Of a stretch of 32,339 nucleotides of DNA, positions 16,936 to 24,762 are shown piece by piece. The notes beneath the pieces are model-generated. The model searched no databases. It was not told the origin of the DNA and worked only from the letters and a program-made list of their open reading frames with translations. The stretch covers positions 1-32,339 of the forward strand of contig CAZOVK010000023.1 in assembly GCA_964583165.1 (NCBI GenBank). Reading direction: 5' to 3'. This DNA comes from CAZOVK01 sp964583165 (GTDB taxonomy: Bacteria; Bacillota; Clostridia; Lachnospirales; WRAX01). The translations under genes were made by a program, and so were the position numbers. Each line of letters opens with the position of its first letter. The stretch's first letter is position 1.

Positions 16936-17505
16936 CTATTGTATCGTGATAACCTTCGTACTATCCGGCAAATGTTGTACAAACTCGCGCGACGGGTCAC
17001 CATGCCCGATAGCGATTGAAACGCCGTAGATGTAGTCAGTCGGGAATTGGAGTTTCTCTGCCCAATACTCAGCCTTGCTGCCCATGAACAGCACGCGGTT
17101 CATGCCAATTATGACGCTTGAAAGCCCCAACGCCGTGGCGGCAAGAGCCACGTTCTCACAGATTATGCCACAATCAATCTTTGAGTACACCGTGTCGGCA
17201 ATCGGGAAGAACATGACTGTGGGCGCGTCGTAGTAGACCTTCATGTTACGGCTCTTCAGGCGCTCAACCATTGCCGTGTCGTTCGTTTCTTCAAAGTATG
17301 CTACAATGTCCGTTTCCATCTCGTTCAGCAAGTCCTTGTTTTGGACGACCACGACACGCCACGGTTGAGCGTTCATCGCGCTAGGTGCGGCGAGCGCGGC
17401 GGCTGTAAGTACGCGCATTTCGTCGTCGGTGACTTGAACGTCGGTAAAAGCGCGGCAACTGCAACGCGTTAAAATCGCCTTCATAGCAGAAATTTCGTGT
17501 TCCAT
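16936..17505 (-). CDS. nitroreductase family protein
   Basis: A 189-residue FMN-dependent nitroreductase-fold protein. The FMN-binding N-terminus RCSCRAFTDVQV and AAPSAMNAQPWRVVVVQ is clear, as is the C-terminal GVSIAIGHGDPS. It likely reduces nitro or quinone compounds with NAD(P)H; the physiological substrate is unknown. The ATG at 17505 is chosen because GGGGGGA lies just upstream. The frame stays open further upstream, but that part is only the antisense of the Pro/Thr repeat of the neighbouring lipoprotein gene. A promoter for this start is present at 17535-17563. Confidence 0.92.
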   Translation of the reverse strand: MEHEISAMKAILTRCSCRAFTDVQVTDDEMRVLTAAALAAPSAMNAQPWRVVVVQNKDLLNEMETDIVAYFEETNDTAMVERLKSRNMKVYYDAPTVMFFPIADTVYSKIDCGIICENVALAATALGLSSVIIGMNRVLFMGSKAEYWAEKLQFPTDYIYGVSIAIGHGDPSREFVQHLPDSTKVITIQ

Positions 17506-17534
17506 AGGAATCCCCCCTTGATTTTCTATAGTTA

Positions 17535-17563
17535 TTCTAACACAAAACTTGGATATTTCCAAT
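17535..17563 (-). promoter_or_regulatory. promoter of the nitroreductase gene
   Basis: On the minus strand TTGGAA is followed after 17 nt by TAGAAT preceded by TGT, the same extended -10 form seen at the antisense RNA promoter. It lies in the divergent gap and slightly overlaps the region upstream of the lipoprotein start. Confidence 0.55.
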
Positions 17564-17581
17564 AGGTTTTCGGAGGAGCTT

Positions 17582-18787
17582 GTGAGGTTTTTAATAGCTT
17601 TGTTGATGATTCTGGCTATACTATGCGGTTGTTCAAGCGCCGCAATTGAGGAAGAAACCGTTGCGTCACCTATACATACCCCCACGGCAACCCCCACCCC
17701 GAAACCCACACCAACGCCGCGGCCCACGTACTCGCCTACCCCTACTCCTACGCCTATTCCTGCATGGGAGCAGAAATTAAAAGAGCTGACATTAGAGCAA
17801 AAAATCGGTCAACTCTTTATCTGTGCGTTCAGGAAAGACGCTTTAGGCAACCCTATTACTTCAATGACCAATTTTGTGAGCATTTATGTTAAGACGTATC
17901 AAATCGGCGGAGTGATTTTGTTTTCTGAAAATATAGCGGGCATTGAGCAGACGCGGCAACTTATTGCAGATTATCAAAGTCTGGCTGATATACCGCTGTT
18001 TGTCTGCGTGGACGAAGAGGGCGGCGACGTGACACGACTTGCGGCGCTCGGCTACAAGTCTATTCCGCGTGCATTTGATATGGAAACCGACAGAATCTAT
18101 GAATATGGCGCGATAACGGGTGAACATTTGCGCGACTTGGGCTTTAATATGGACATGGCACCCGTTGCAGATATCTTCACGAACGCGCGAAACACGGTCA
18201 TTGGCAAACGCGCGTTTTCTAACAGCGCGGATGAAGCCGCCGAGCGCGCAACTTTGTTTATGAATGGCCTTAAAGATACCGGTCTTCTGTCAGGTATGAA
18301 GCATTTCCCGGGTCATGGCGACACTTCGCAGGACAGCCATTTGGGGCTTGCTTCGGCGAACGCCACATTGGATGAATTGCGGGCGCGTGAGTTTATACCG
18401 TTTAAGCGACTTATAGATGACGGCGGGGACGCGGTTCTGGTCGGCCACATCATTTTTCCTCAAATTGAAGCTGACACACCCGCGACATTCTCGCGAACGC
18501 TCATAACCGACGAATTGCGCGGCGAACTGGGTTTTGAAGGCGTTGTCATAACGGATGCTATGGATATGGGCGCGATAACACGATACTATTCACCCGCTGA
18601 CGCCGCCGTGAACGCCATCAAAGCGGGTTGTGACATCATTCTGATGCCCGCCGATTTGGAAACAGCCTATAACGGAGTGCTCGAAGCCGTAAAAACAGGC
18701 GTTTTGTGTGAGGATGATATAAATAATGCCGTACGTCGCATTTTACGCTTGAAATATACGAAACTCTATGATACAATGAATGAGTAA
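17582..18787 (+). CDS. glycoside hydrolase family 3 lipoprotein (beta-N-acetylhexosaminidase, NagZ-like)
   Basis: A surface-anchored glycosidase predicted to remove N-acetylglucosamine from peptidoglycan fragments or related glycans. The start is GTG at 17582, with GGAGG 5 nt upstream; it gives a typical lipoprotein signal, (M)RFLIALLMILAILCGC, with the lipobox Cys followed by SSAA. An in-frame ATG at 17549 has no such site. A Thr-Pro repeat spacer (about residues 38-62, TPTPKPTPTPRPT) follows. The GH3 domain has CVDEEGGDVTRL, the NagZ signature KHFPGHGDT with the following DSHLGL (Asp-His pair), and ITDAMDMGAI with the nucleophile Asp. Length is 401 residues. Confidence 0.92.
   Translation: MRFLIALLMILAILCGCSSAAIEEETVASPIHTPTATPTPKPTPTPRPTYSPTPTPTPIPAWEQKLKELTLEQKIGQLFICAFRKDALGNPITSMTNFVSIYVKTYQIGGVILFSENIAGIEQTRQLIADYQSLADIPLFVCVDEEGGDVTRLAALGYKSIPRAFDMETDRIYEYGAITGEHLRDLGFNMDMAPVADIFTNARNTVIGKRAFSNSADEAAERATLFMNGLKDTGLLSGMKHFPGHGDTSQDSHLGLASANATLDELRAREFIPFKRLIDDGGDAVLVGHIIFPQIEADTPATFSRTLITDELRGELGFEGVVITDAMDMGAITRYYSPADAAVNAIKAGCDIILMPADLETAYNGVLEAVKTGVLCEDDINNAVRRILRLKYTKLYDTMNE
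17680..17765 (+). repeat. Thr-Pro coding repeat (spacer of the lipoprotein)
   Basis: Imperfect tandem ACNCCN units encode TPTPTP-type spacer sequence between the lipid anchor and the GH3 domain. The length of such spacers can vary by slippage. On the other strand the same DNA reads as a Gly-Val repeat that is not a gene. Confidence 0.8.
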
Positions 18788-18798
18788 ATTAAAACGAC

Positions 18799-18880
18799 TG
18801 GAGTTGGGAAGATGATGCAATCTTAATGTTTGAGATTATCGCGGCACATGTTTTTGTCGCGCAAACATTAGGAGGGTATT
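18799..18880 (+). promoter_or_regulatory. leader of the ABC-F gene: mini-ORF plus hairpin ending at the ribosome binding site
   Basis: A GGAG (18800-18803) stands 8 nt before a 4-codon ORF (ATG ATG CAA TCT TAA, 18812-18826). The stop codon lies in the left arm of an inverted repeat: CTTAATGTTTG (18822-18832) pairs with CAAACATTAGG (18862-18872, one G-U). An inner stem CGCGGCA (18840-18846) pairs with TGTCGCG (18855-18861). The right arm runs into the GGAGGG used by the ABC-F gene. A second frame starts at the overlapping TAATG (18826) and runs into the gene to 18903. The layout resembles translation-dependent attenuators of ribosome-protection genes. Confidence 0.55.
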
Positions 18881-20344
18881 ATGTCTTTACTCAACATTTC
18901 TGATTTGTCCTTTTATTATGAGGGCAGTTACGATTATATTTTTGAGCATGTCACTTTTTCGCTTGATACGGACTGGAAACTCGGTTTCATAGGGCGTAAT
19001 GGGCGCGGTAAGACCACGTTTTTGAAGCTTCTTATGGGCGAACTTGAGTATCGCGGGCGCATTTCTGCGGCTGTAAATTTTGAATACTTTCCATATGAAA
19101 TCGAAGATGAAGGGCAAACGTCAATGGAAGTGGCGTTTAGAATCTACCCTGATTTGATGGATTGGGAGTTAGAGCGAGAACTCTCGCTGTTGAGCGTGCC
19201 AGACGGTATTTTGGCGCAACAATTTGTGACACTTAGCCCCGGCGAGCGCGTGAAGTTGTTGCTTGCGGTGATGTTTTTGAAGCCAAGCGCGTTTCTGCTG
19301 ATTGACGAGCCGACCAATCACCTCGATATGGATGCACGGGATGTTGTGAGCCGCTATTTGCGCGGTAAACGCGGATTCATTCTCGTCAGCCATGACCGCG
19401 CGTTTTTGGACGGCTGTATTGACCATGTTTTGTCGATTAACAAGATGAATATCGAAGTCCAGCGCGGGAACTTTTCTAGCTGGTTTCTAAACAAACAGCG
19501 TCAAGATGATTTCGAGCGCTCTGAGAATGAGCGGTTATCACGTGAAGTAAAAGGTTTGAGAGAAGCAGCACGGCAGGCCGCCGCATGGTCAGACAAACTG
19601 GAGGCAACGAAGAAGTCCGCATATGACAGCGGTTTTGTAGGCGCACAGGCTGCACGGATGATGAAGCGCTCGAAATCCATAGAGGCGAGGCGCGATAAGG
19701 CGGCTGACGACAAAGAAAAACTGTTGAGAAATGTAGATGAAGCCGAAAAACTAAAGCTCAGCCCACTTGATTATCACAAGGAACGGCTCATAGAAGCCGA
19801 AAACCTCACGCTTGCGTTTGGATCACGTACAATATTTACCGATTTGGACTTTACTATACGGCGCGGAACGCGCACGGCCATAATCGGCAAAAACGGCAGC
19901 GGTAAATCCAGTATCTTGCGTATGATTCTCGGCGAGTTGACAGATTTTTATAGTGGCAAACTAACTTTGGGCAACGGGCTTATTATCTCATATGTATCAC
20001 AGCAGACTGACCATCTCCAAGGGGCCTTGAAAGATTACGCCGCCCATTCTGGGATTGACTATAGCCTTTTTCTCGCGATTCTACGCAAATTGGACTTTTC
20101 GCGCATCCAATTTGAAAAAGATATGCGCGATTTCAGTAGCGGTCAGAAGAAGAAGGTGCTGATAGCGCGAAGTTTATGTGAACGCGCCCATCTCTACATC
20201 TGGGATGAGCCACTGAATTACATCGACGTGCTGTCACGGATTCAGATTGAAGAATTGATTCTCGTAGAACAGCCAACCCTACTGTTTGTCGAGCATGACA
20301 GAAGTTTTTCGGATAGGATTGCGACGAACACGATAATTTTATAG
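18881..20344 (+). CDS. ABC-F family ribosomal protection protein (Lsa/CplR-like)
   Basis: A 487-residue soluble protein with two ATPase domains and no membrane segments. Walker A motifs are GRNGRGKTT (residues 38-46) and GKNGSGKSS; signatures are LSPGERVKLLL and FSSGQKKKVLIARS; Walker B motifs are LLIDEPTNHLD and LYIWDEPLNYID. The interdomain linker (about 190-300, with FERSENERLSREVKGL and GFVGAQAARMMKRSKSIEAR) strongly resembles the Lsa/CplR subgroup. That subgroup displaces lincosamides, pleuromutilins and streptogramin A from the ribosome. Resistance is an inference from similarity. The start has GGAGGG 5 nt upstream, and a regulated leader precedes it. Confidence 0.9.
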   Translation: MSLLNISDLSFYYEGSYDYIFEHVTFSLDTDWKLGFIGRNGRGKTTFLKLLMGELEYRGRISAAVNFEYFPYEIEDEGQTSMEVAFRIYPDLMDWELERELSLLSVPDGILAQQFVTLSPGERVKLLLAVMFLKPSAFLLIDEPTNHLDMDARDVVSRYLRGKRGFILVSHDRAFLDGCIDHVLSINKMNIEVQRGNFSSWFLNKQRQDDFERSENERLSREVKGLREAARQAAAWSDKLEATKKSAYDSGFVGAQAARMMKRSKSIEARRDKAADDKEKLLRNVDEAEKLKLSPLDYHKERLIEAENLTLAFGSRTIFTDLDFTIRRGTRTAIIGKNGSGKSSILRMILGELTDFYSGKLTLGNGLIISYVSQQTDHLQGALKDYAAHSGIDYSLFLAILRKLDFSRIQFEKDMRDFSSGQKKKVLIARSLCERAHLYIWDEPLNYIDVLSRIQIEELILVEQPTLLFVEHDRSFSDRIATNTIIL

Positions 20345-20346
20345 GG

Positions 20347-20380
20347 GAATGGGGCGGTCATTCAACCGCCCCATTCATTT
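20347..20380 (+). terminator. intrinsic terminator after the ABC-F gene
   Basis: A perfect 12-bp stem, GAATGGGGCGGT (20347-20358), 6-nt loop, ACCGCCCCATTC (20365-20376), followed by ATTTTC. The frame-restored 3' end of the convergent grpB gene reaches into the right half of this hairpin. Confidence 0.85.
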
Positions 20381-20869
20381 TCAAAATATTTTCTATAAAC
20401 GCCGTTTTCCCGTCAATATAGCTGTCTATATCGTGACGAAATTGTTCGGCAAGAAGTTTTTCAACTCCCCATAAGCTTTCACGGCTTCTGCATTTTCGCG
20501 GAGGTAGTCGCGTAAGGTCAAGTGCCTTTTCAACTCTTTACTGTCTTTCGGGCACACATACATATGGTATGCCATAAACTCATCAGGATATTCGCGTCGA
20601 AATCGCTCACGTTGTGAAATGTCGCCATCGCCGTCATGGACATAGCCCAACTCCCCTAACCGCTCAACAAGCGCCGGGAAAATCTCGTATGATTCAATGA
20701 CGATATCAAAATCAATTATCGGCTTCGCGGCAAGCCCCGCAACAGATGTACTGCCAACATGAACAACATCAAGAACCAAGTCCGCAATATGGGGCATGAG
20801 GAAATCCCGAATCCGTTCAAACTCCCGCCGCCAGTTATCATTATAATTCTCAATTACGATTGTTCTCAT
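20358..20869 (-). pseudogene. GrpB family (UPF0157) nucleotidyltransferase-fold protein, frameshifted near its C-terminus
   Basis: The frame as it stands ends at 20426 with 147 residues (…LKNFLPNNFVTI). The family core HVGSTSVAGLAAKPIIDFDI (nucleotidyltransferase-like) and AYHMYVCP are intact. Just after a run of five A (minus strand, 20461-20457) the expected family C-terminus is found in the next frame: LLAEQFRHDIDSYIDGKTAF, ending IENILKMNGAVE at a TGA at 20358. Adding one A restores 170 residues, the normal family length. Function of GrpB proteins is not well defined. A homopolymer sequencing error or a real recent mutation are both possible. It lies 3 nt behind the MocR gene and is probably co-transcribed. 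Confidence 0.85.
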
Positions 20870-20872
20870 TAT

Positions 20873-22312
20873 TTATTCCCTCTCACTCGCTCTATAAGCC
20901 TCAGAAACAGCAACAACACCGCCGTGTATGCGGTGGTTCTCGATATTCGCGAATGTAAGGCGCACAAACGGTATGTCGCTGTTCGATACAGCATAGAGCG
21001 CACCGGGCGCGGCTATTGCCCCGCGTTCATATATTTTGGCGCAAAAGTCCTCCGAACTTACCCCCTCCGGGCACGGTAGCCAAAAACTCAAACCGCCATT
21101 TGGCCGCTGATAGTCCACGTTTTGCAACATCTCGGTGAGCGCGTTATCCATAATCTGATAACGCGTCTTATAAACTTGTCGCATCTTATTGATATGTCGA
21201 GCAAAACCGCCGCTTGTTAGGAACAATTCAAACGCACGTTGGATAAACCCCGATGTCTCTATATCCGTCGAGAGCTTCGCGCCCAATACCGCGTTATGCG
21301 CGGCCTTGGGTAAAACCATAAAGCCCATGCGCAACCCCGGCATCAGCAGTTTTGAAAAACTCTTGATATATATCACGCGATTCTTAGTGTCAAACGCTTT
21401 AAGTGGTCTAATCGGCGGCGCGGGGTTCTCATAGCAAAAATCGCTTTGGTTGTCCTCTTCAATAATATAAAAGTCGAATTTCTCGGCAAGCTCCAAAATG
21501 CGGAGTTTCTTCTCCATACTATAACACGCACAAGTCGGCGTTTGGTAGTAACTCATTAGATAAAGCAGTTTTGGGCGCTTTATTTGTATCAGCGCCGTCA
21601 GTTTCTCCAAATCCGCGCCATCGCTCTGTATTTCAACGGCAAACACCGCCGCACCATGCATTTGAAATGCGCCGACAGCGCCACTATAGGTCGGCTCTTC
21701 AACAATAACAGCGTCATTAAGCCGAATCAGCGCTTTAGCGACAACGTCAACGCCCTGTTGTGCCCCTGAAATGATATGAACACGTTCAACCGTTGTCTGA
21801 ATCGCGAACTGCGACATATACGCACACAGCGCGTCGCGCAACGGTTCATAACCTTGGCTGAACGCATACTCGAACGCGTTCCCGCGGTCACGGTCTAAAA
21901 CGCGGTTGAAATGCTCCTTGAACTCATCAACTGGGAAAAGCGCCGTGTTCGTACTCGTTGAAGCGAAATTTACAACGCCATCTAGCGGAGGCGCTTGCTG
22001 AATGCCTTCTGATTCAATGCTACGCGTTGGCAGTTTATGCGATGAAAGTGTAACATCGGCAACATAAGTACCACTACCGCGCAAGGCGTATGCCAACCCC
22101 TTCGCCAGCAACACATTATACGCATTTTTAACCGTCAAATTGTTAATATCCAACGCATCAGCCAGAGCGCGTATTGACGGCAATCGATTATTCGGTTTGA
22201 GCGCCCGACTCTCAATTAAAATCCGCAGGGCATCCGCGAGCTGTGTATAAATAGGTGTTTTCCTGTTTTTATCTATCGATTGCGTAAGCTCAAAAATTAT
22301 CTTCTCGTCCAT
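20873..22312 (-). CDS. MocR-type transcriptional regulator (GntR HTH fused to aminotransferase fold)
   Basis: A 479-residue chimera. The N-terminal GntR winged helix (residues about 10-75: YTQLADALRILIESRALKPNNRLPSIRALADALDINNLTVKNAY) is joined to a fold-type I aminotransferase domain. The PLP lysine is in YIKSFSKLLMPGLRMGFM, and the cofactor-binding segments are SGAQQGVDVV and EEDNQSDF. Such proteins sense PLP-linked metabolites and control genes such as pdxST, gabT or amino-acid enzymes; the target is unknown. The start at 22312 shares one base with the stop of the TraX-like gene (TAATG), so translation is coupled. The upstream in-frame ATG at 22387 lies inside that gene and is rejected. 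Confidence 0.93.
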   Translation of the reverse strand: MDEKIIFELTQSIDKNRKTPIYTQLADALRILIESRALKPNNRLPSIRALADALDINNLTVKNAYNVLLAKGLAYALRGSGTYVADVTLSSHKLPTRSIESEGIQQAPPLDGVVNFASTSTNTALFPVDEFKEHFNRVLDRDRGNAFEYAFSQGYEPLRDALCAYMSQFAIQTTVERVHIISGAQQGVDVVAKALIRLNDAVIVEEPTYSGAVGAFQMHGAAVFAVEIQSDGADLEKLTALIQIKRPKLLYLMSYYQTPTCACYSMEKKLRILELAEKFDFYIIEEDNQSDFCYENPAPPIRPLKAFDTKNRVIYIKSFSKLLMPGLRMGFMVLPKAAHNAVLGAKLSTDIETSGFIQRAFELFLTSGGFARHINKMRQVYKTRYQIMDNALTEMLQNVDYQRPNGGLSFWLPCPEGVSSEDFCAKIYERGAIAAPGALYAVSNSDIPFVRLTFANIENHRIHGGVVAVSEAYRASERE

Positions 22313-23025
22313 TATAGCATGTAAACCACATTCACAATTATGTACAACAAGAATAAATGTATGGGATACGCGGCGTAAAACAGCCATTTCAAGCGGTATT
22401 TACCGGGTTTGCCGTTATAGAACATCACAAGCGCACACGGTATCAGCGCAAATACAAGGTACAAATTGGCACTCATCGATGGCACAAAATAAATAGTCAT
22501 AACGACAAAAGCAAGCGCAATCGCGCGTCTGGCCTGTGTTTTCTGTACATATATCAGATAAACGCCCAGTACGCCTATCCAACCGTAATCAGGCACGACA
22601 AGGAATATAGCAATCCATAAGCATAAAATTACCGCAACACCCTTCGCGAGTGTTGACAAGGCTTGGTTAGTGATATGCTTTTGTATGATTTGACCCAAAT
22701 ATATAGTAAGTACGCCTAGAAACAGTGTAAAGTAGATGTTCTGATAATTCCAGTTAAACAGATTAGGATTATTGAATGTCTGATGAAACACAATCAAGTC
22801 AAACGGTATCTCCGAAATAAGACCAAACACAAATAAGCGCAACATATACTTCTTTATGTCACGCGTATGCCTACAACCCTCGGCCACAAGATAGATAAAT
22901 ATGGGGAAAGCTATGCGCCCGATTACGCGCAAATAATACGTATCCATATACGGCTGAAACGCCGCGCCCGTGTGGTCAATTATCATTGTTACAAGCGCAA
23001 TAACCTTCAGAACAAACCCGCTCAT
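22312..23025 (-). CDS. TraX family membrane protein
   Basis: A 237-residue polytopic protein with about 7-8 hydrophobic segments. The TraX-family N-terminus is present: LKVIALVTMIIDHTG, then IGRIAFPIFIYLVAEG and RHTRDIKKYMLRLFVFGLIS. TraX of F plasmid acetylates pilin, but chromosomal homologues in Bacillota are presumed membrane acyltransferases of unknown substrate. There are no conjugation genes nearby. It starts 12 nt after the HAD gene. Confidence 0.88.
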   Translation of the reverse strand: MSGFVLKVIALVTMIIDHTGAAFQPYMDTYYLRVIGRIAFPIFIYLVAEGCRHTRDIKKYMLRLFVFGLISEIPFDLIVFHQTFNNPNLFNWNYQNIYFTLFLGVLTIYLGQIIQKHITNQALSTLAKGVAVILCLWIAIFLVVPDYGWIGVLGVYLIYVQKTQARRAIALAFVVMTIYFVPSMSANLYLVFALIPCALVMFYNGKPGKYRLKWLFYAAYPIHLFLLYIIVNVVYML

Positions 23026-23037
23026 GCCACTACCCGC

Positions 23038-23649
23038 TTATTTAGTATTCGCAACTAATTCTTCAAACTGTTTTCTCACGTCATTGATGTCGTTAAAAAC
23101 TATACCGTGCATACCTAAACTCCGTGCGGCTTCAATATTGATAGGTTTATCGTCAAGGAAAACGCATTCAGATGGTTCAAGGCGGTAGGTATTGAACAGA
23201 TATTCGTAAATCTGTTTCTCGGGCTTGATATATTTGAGCGCATAAGAAACTACCATGCCGTCAAATAATTCGAAAAATTTATAACGCCTGCGAATCCACG
23301 TTATGCCCTCTTCTGAAAAATTGGAAAGCACATAAAGACCGAAACCGCGCTTTTTAAGCTCTTCAAGAAAGACTTCCGTTTCGGGCATAAGTGTTAATAC
23401 ATCAAAAAATTTATCATGGAAGATAACGGGCATATCCGGCGCAATCTCCGGCGTTATGTCCGTAAAAATCTGTTGCATTTCAGCAATGGAATATAGGCCG
23501 CGGTCAAATTCATCCCACAGTGGGTGACGAAAAACCGCTTTCATAAGAAATTCTACGCGTTCGGGTGAAAAACCCAAGCTTTCAAGATATTCTTTCGGGC
23601 GATATTCAATGAACACGCCCCCTAAGTCGAATATGACGTTTTTTATCAT
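23038..23649 (-). CDS. HAD-IA family hydrolase (YihX-like phosphatase)
   Basis: A 203-residue HAD phosphatase. Motif I is VIFDLGGVFIEY (nucleophile Asp; the second Asp of DxD is Gly, as in the DLGGV/DLGNV group), motif II VLSNFS, motif III KPEKQIYEYL, motif IV CVFLDDKPINIEAA. Substrates are probably sugar phosphates or nucleotides. The ATG at 23649 has AGGAG 6 nt upstream and is preferred to the ATG 15 nt earlier. It begins 34 nt after the tRNA-Glu 3' end with no terminator between, so both may come from the tRNA promoter. Confidence 0.92.
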   Translation of the reverse strand: MIKNVIFDLGGVFIEYRPKEYLESLGFSPERVEFLMKAVFRHPLWDEFDRGLYSIAEMQQIFTDITPEIAPDMPVIFHDKFFDVLTLMPETEVFLEELKKRGFGLYVLSNFSEEGITWIRRRYKFFELFDGMVVSYALKYIKPEKQIYEYLFNTYRLEPSECVFLDDKPINIEAARSLGMHGIVFNDINDVRKQFEELVANTK

Positions 23650-23683
23650 AGATTCTCCTTTCAAAGCGTGTTCCTATGTAAGA

Positions 23684-23755
23684 TGACCCGTAGGGGAATC
23701 GAACCCCTGTTTCAGCCGTGAGAGGGCCGCGTCTTGACCGCTTGACCAACGGGCC
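23684..23755 (-). tRNA. tRNA-Glu (anticodon CTC)
   Basis: A 72-nt cloverleaf on the minus strand. The acceptor stem is GGCCCGT/ACGGGTC with discriminator A, and the D arm is GGTCAAGCGGTC. The anticodon stem is CGGCC/GGCTG around loop CTCTCAC (anticodon CTC, reads GAG). The T arm is CAGGGGTTCGATTCCCCT. CCA is not encoded. It is a single gene, not in a tRNA cluster. Confidence 0.95.
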
Positions 23756-23768
23756 GGTTGACTTTCTT

Positions 23769-23797
23769 ATTATAGTTGAATATGCCGTGTTTGTCAA
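23769..23797 (-). promoter_or_regulatory. consensus promoter of tRNA-Glu (and possibly the HAD-TraX-MocR-GrpB genes)
   Basis: Minus strand TTGACA (23797-23792), 17 nt, TATAAT (23774-23769): both hexamers perfect. Initiation is expected near 23762, a few bases before the mature tRNA 5' end. Confidence 0.85.
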
Positions 23798-23803
23798 CAG
23801 TTT

Positions 23804-23950
23804 TTTTTCTCAAAGAACGGTTCTATTGAAGACTTTGATGTAGCGAACGTGTTGCAGTGGTTGAACGCTCAATCGCCGAACGCGCTTGCCAACCGCATGA
23901 TAATAAGCCCAGCGGTTGGCAGCAACTGGAAAAGCAGATCTGTAGTTTAA
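23804..23950 (+). pseudogene. possible gene remnant without a start
   Basis: The stretch between the tRNA promoter and metQ has an open plus-strand frame of about 48 codons ending in TAA at 23948-23950. The translation looks protein-like (SIEDFDVANVLQWLN…PNALANRMIISPAV). It has no ATG or ribosome binding site, and its upstream part runs into a T8 run and the tRNA promoter. It may be the tail of a decayed gene. I do not recognise the family. Chance openness is the alternative. Confidence 0.3.
23888..23920. repeat. inverted repeat downstream of metQ
   Basis: GCCAACCGC (23888-23896) and GCGGTTGGC (23912-23920) form a perfect 9-bp stem with a 15-nt loop, 27 nt after the metQ stop. No T run follows on the minus strand, so it may stabilise or process the metNIQ mRNA end rather than terminate it. 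Confidence 0.5.
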
Positions 23951-24753
23951 TTAGAAGGTAAAACCGCGCCCTCATATGTAGCATTTATGAACTCTCGCAC
24001 CTTCTCGCTAGTCAACACTTTGACGAGGGCTTTGATTTTATCACTGTTCTCGTTGCCCTCTTTGACTACAAGTATATTCGCGAAAGTAGTGGCGGCTTCA
24101 GAGTCACTCTTTTCAATGGCGAGCGCGTCCTTTGAAACATTAAGCCCCGCCTGTATCGCATAATTGCCGTTAATCACGGCCATGTCTACATCTTCTAGTG
24201 AGCGTGGCAATTGGGCAGCTTCGAGCTCAATGATTTCAACATTCTTCGGGTTCTCAACTATATCGATGGCCGTGGCTTCCATGCCCACGCCCTCGCGCAA
24301 CGTGATTATCCCCTCTGCCTCAAGCAACAACAACGCGCGGGCTTCGTTCGTGCTGTCATTCGGCACCGCGATTTTCGCACCGTTAGCTAAATTTTCGAGC
24401 GATTTGGTCTTGCCCGGGTAGATGCCGTATGGTTCGTAATGAACGGCCGCCACACTTACCAGATGAGTACCGTTCTCTGTGTTGAATTTCGTTAGGTATG
24501 GTTGATGTTGGAAGTAGTTCGCGTCCAGCTCGCCGTTTTCTGTCGCGGTATTGGGCAAAACATAGTCATTGAATTCCTTGATTTCCAGCGTATAACCAGA
24601 CTCTGCCAGAATATCTTTCACCACTTGCAGAATAGCCGCGTGTGGAACGGGGCTTGCGCCGACTTTGATTGTCTTGTCGCCCGAAGCTGACGAACAGCCC
24701 GTAATTGCCAGTGCACAGATGATTGCCAGAATTGCCGATAAAACTCGTTTCAT
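23947..24753 (-). CDS. metQ: methionine ABC transporter substrate-binding lipoprotein MetQ
   Basis: A 268-residue NlpA/MetQ lipoprotein that binds methionine outside the membrane and delivers it to MetI. The signal peptide ends in LAITGC, with Cys20 the lipidated residue. Family segments are IKVGASPVPHAAIL, LDANYFQHQPYL, YPGKTKSLENL, AVPNDSTNEARALLLL and MAVINGNYAIQAGL. The AGGAGG site lies 6 nt before the ATG. Last gene of metNIQ. D-methionine or other sulfur compounds are possible secondary ligands. Confidence 0.96.
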   Translation of the reverse strand: MKRVLSAILAIICALAITGCSSASGDKTIKVGASPVPHAAILQVVKDILAESGYTLEIKEFNDYVLPNTATENGELDANYFQHQPYLTKFNTENGTHLVSVAAVHYEPYGIYPGKTKSLENLANGAKIAVPNDSTNEARALLLLEAEGIITLREGVGMEATAIDIVENPKNVEIIELEAAQLPRSLEDVDMAVINGNYAIQAGLNVSKDALAIEKSDSEAATTFANILVVKEGNENSDKIKALVKVLTSEKVREFINATYEGAVLPSN

Positions 24754-24762
24754 GATGACCTC

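Noticed and set aside
17506..17727. N-terminal extension of the nitroreductase with a Gly-Val repeat
   Set aside because: It is the complementary strand of the Thr-Pro repeat in the lipoprotein gene. A strong ribosome binding site and family start are at 17505.
22313..22387. 25-residue N-terminal extension of the MocR-type regulator
   Set aside because: It lies inside the TraX-like gene in another frame. The TAATG junction at 22312 gives the family-typical start.
22312..23025. TraX gene as evidence for a conjugative element
   Set aside because: No relaxase, type IV secretion, integrase or attachment repeats are nearby. TraX-like proteins are common on Bacillota chromosomes.
23684..23755. 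tRNA-Glu as attachment site of an integrated element
   Set aside because: No integrase gene and no repeat of the tRNA 3' end that I could find in the window.
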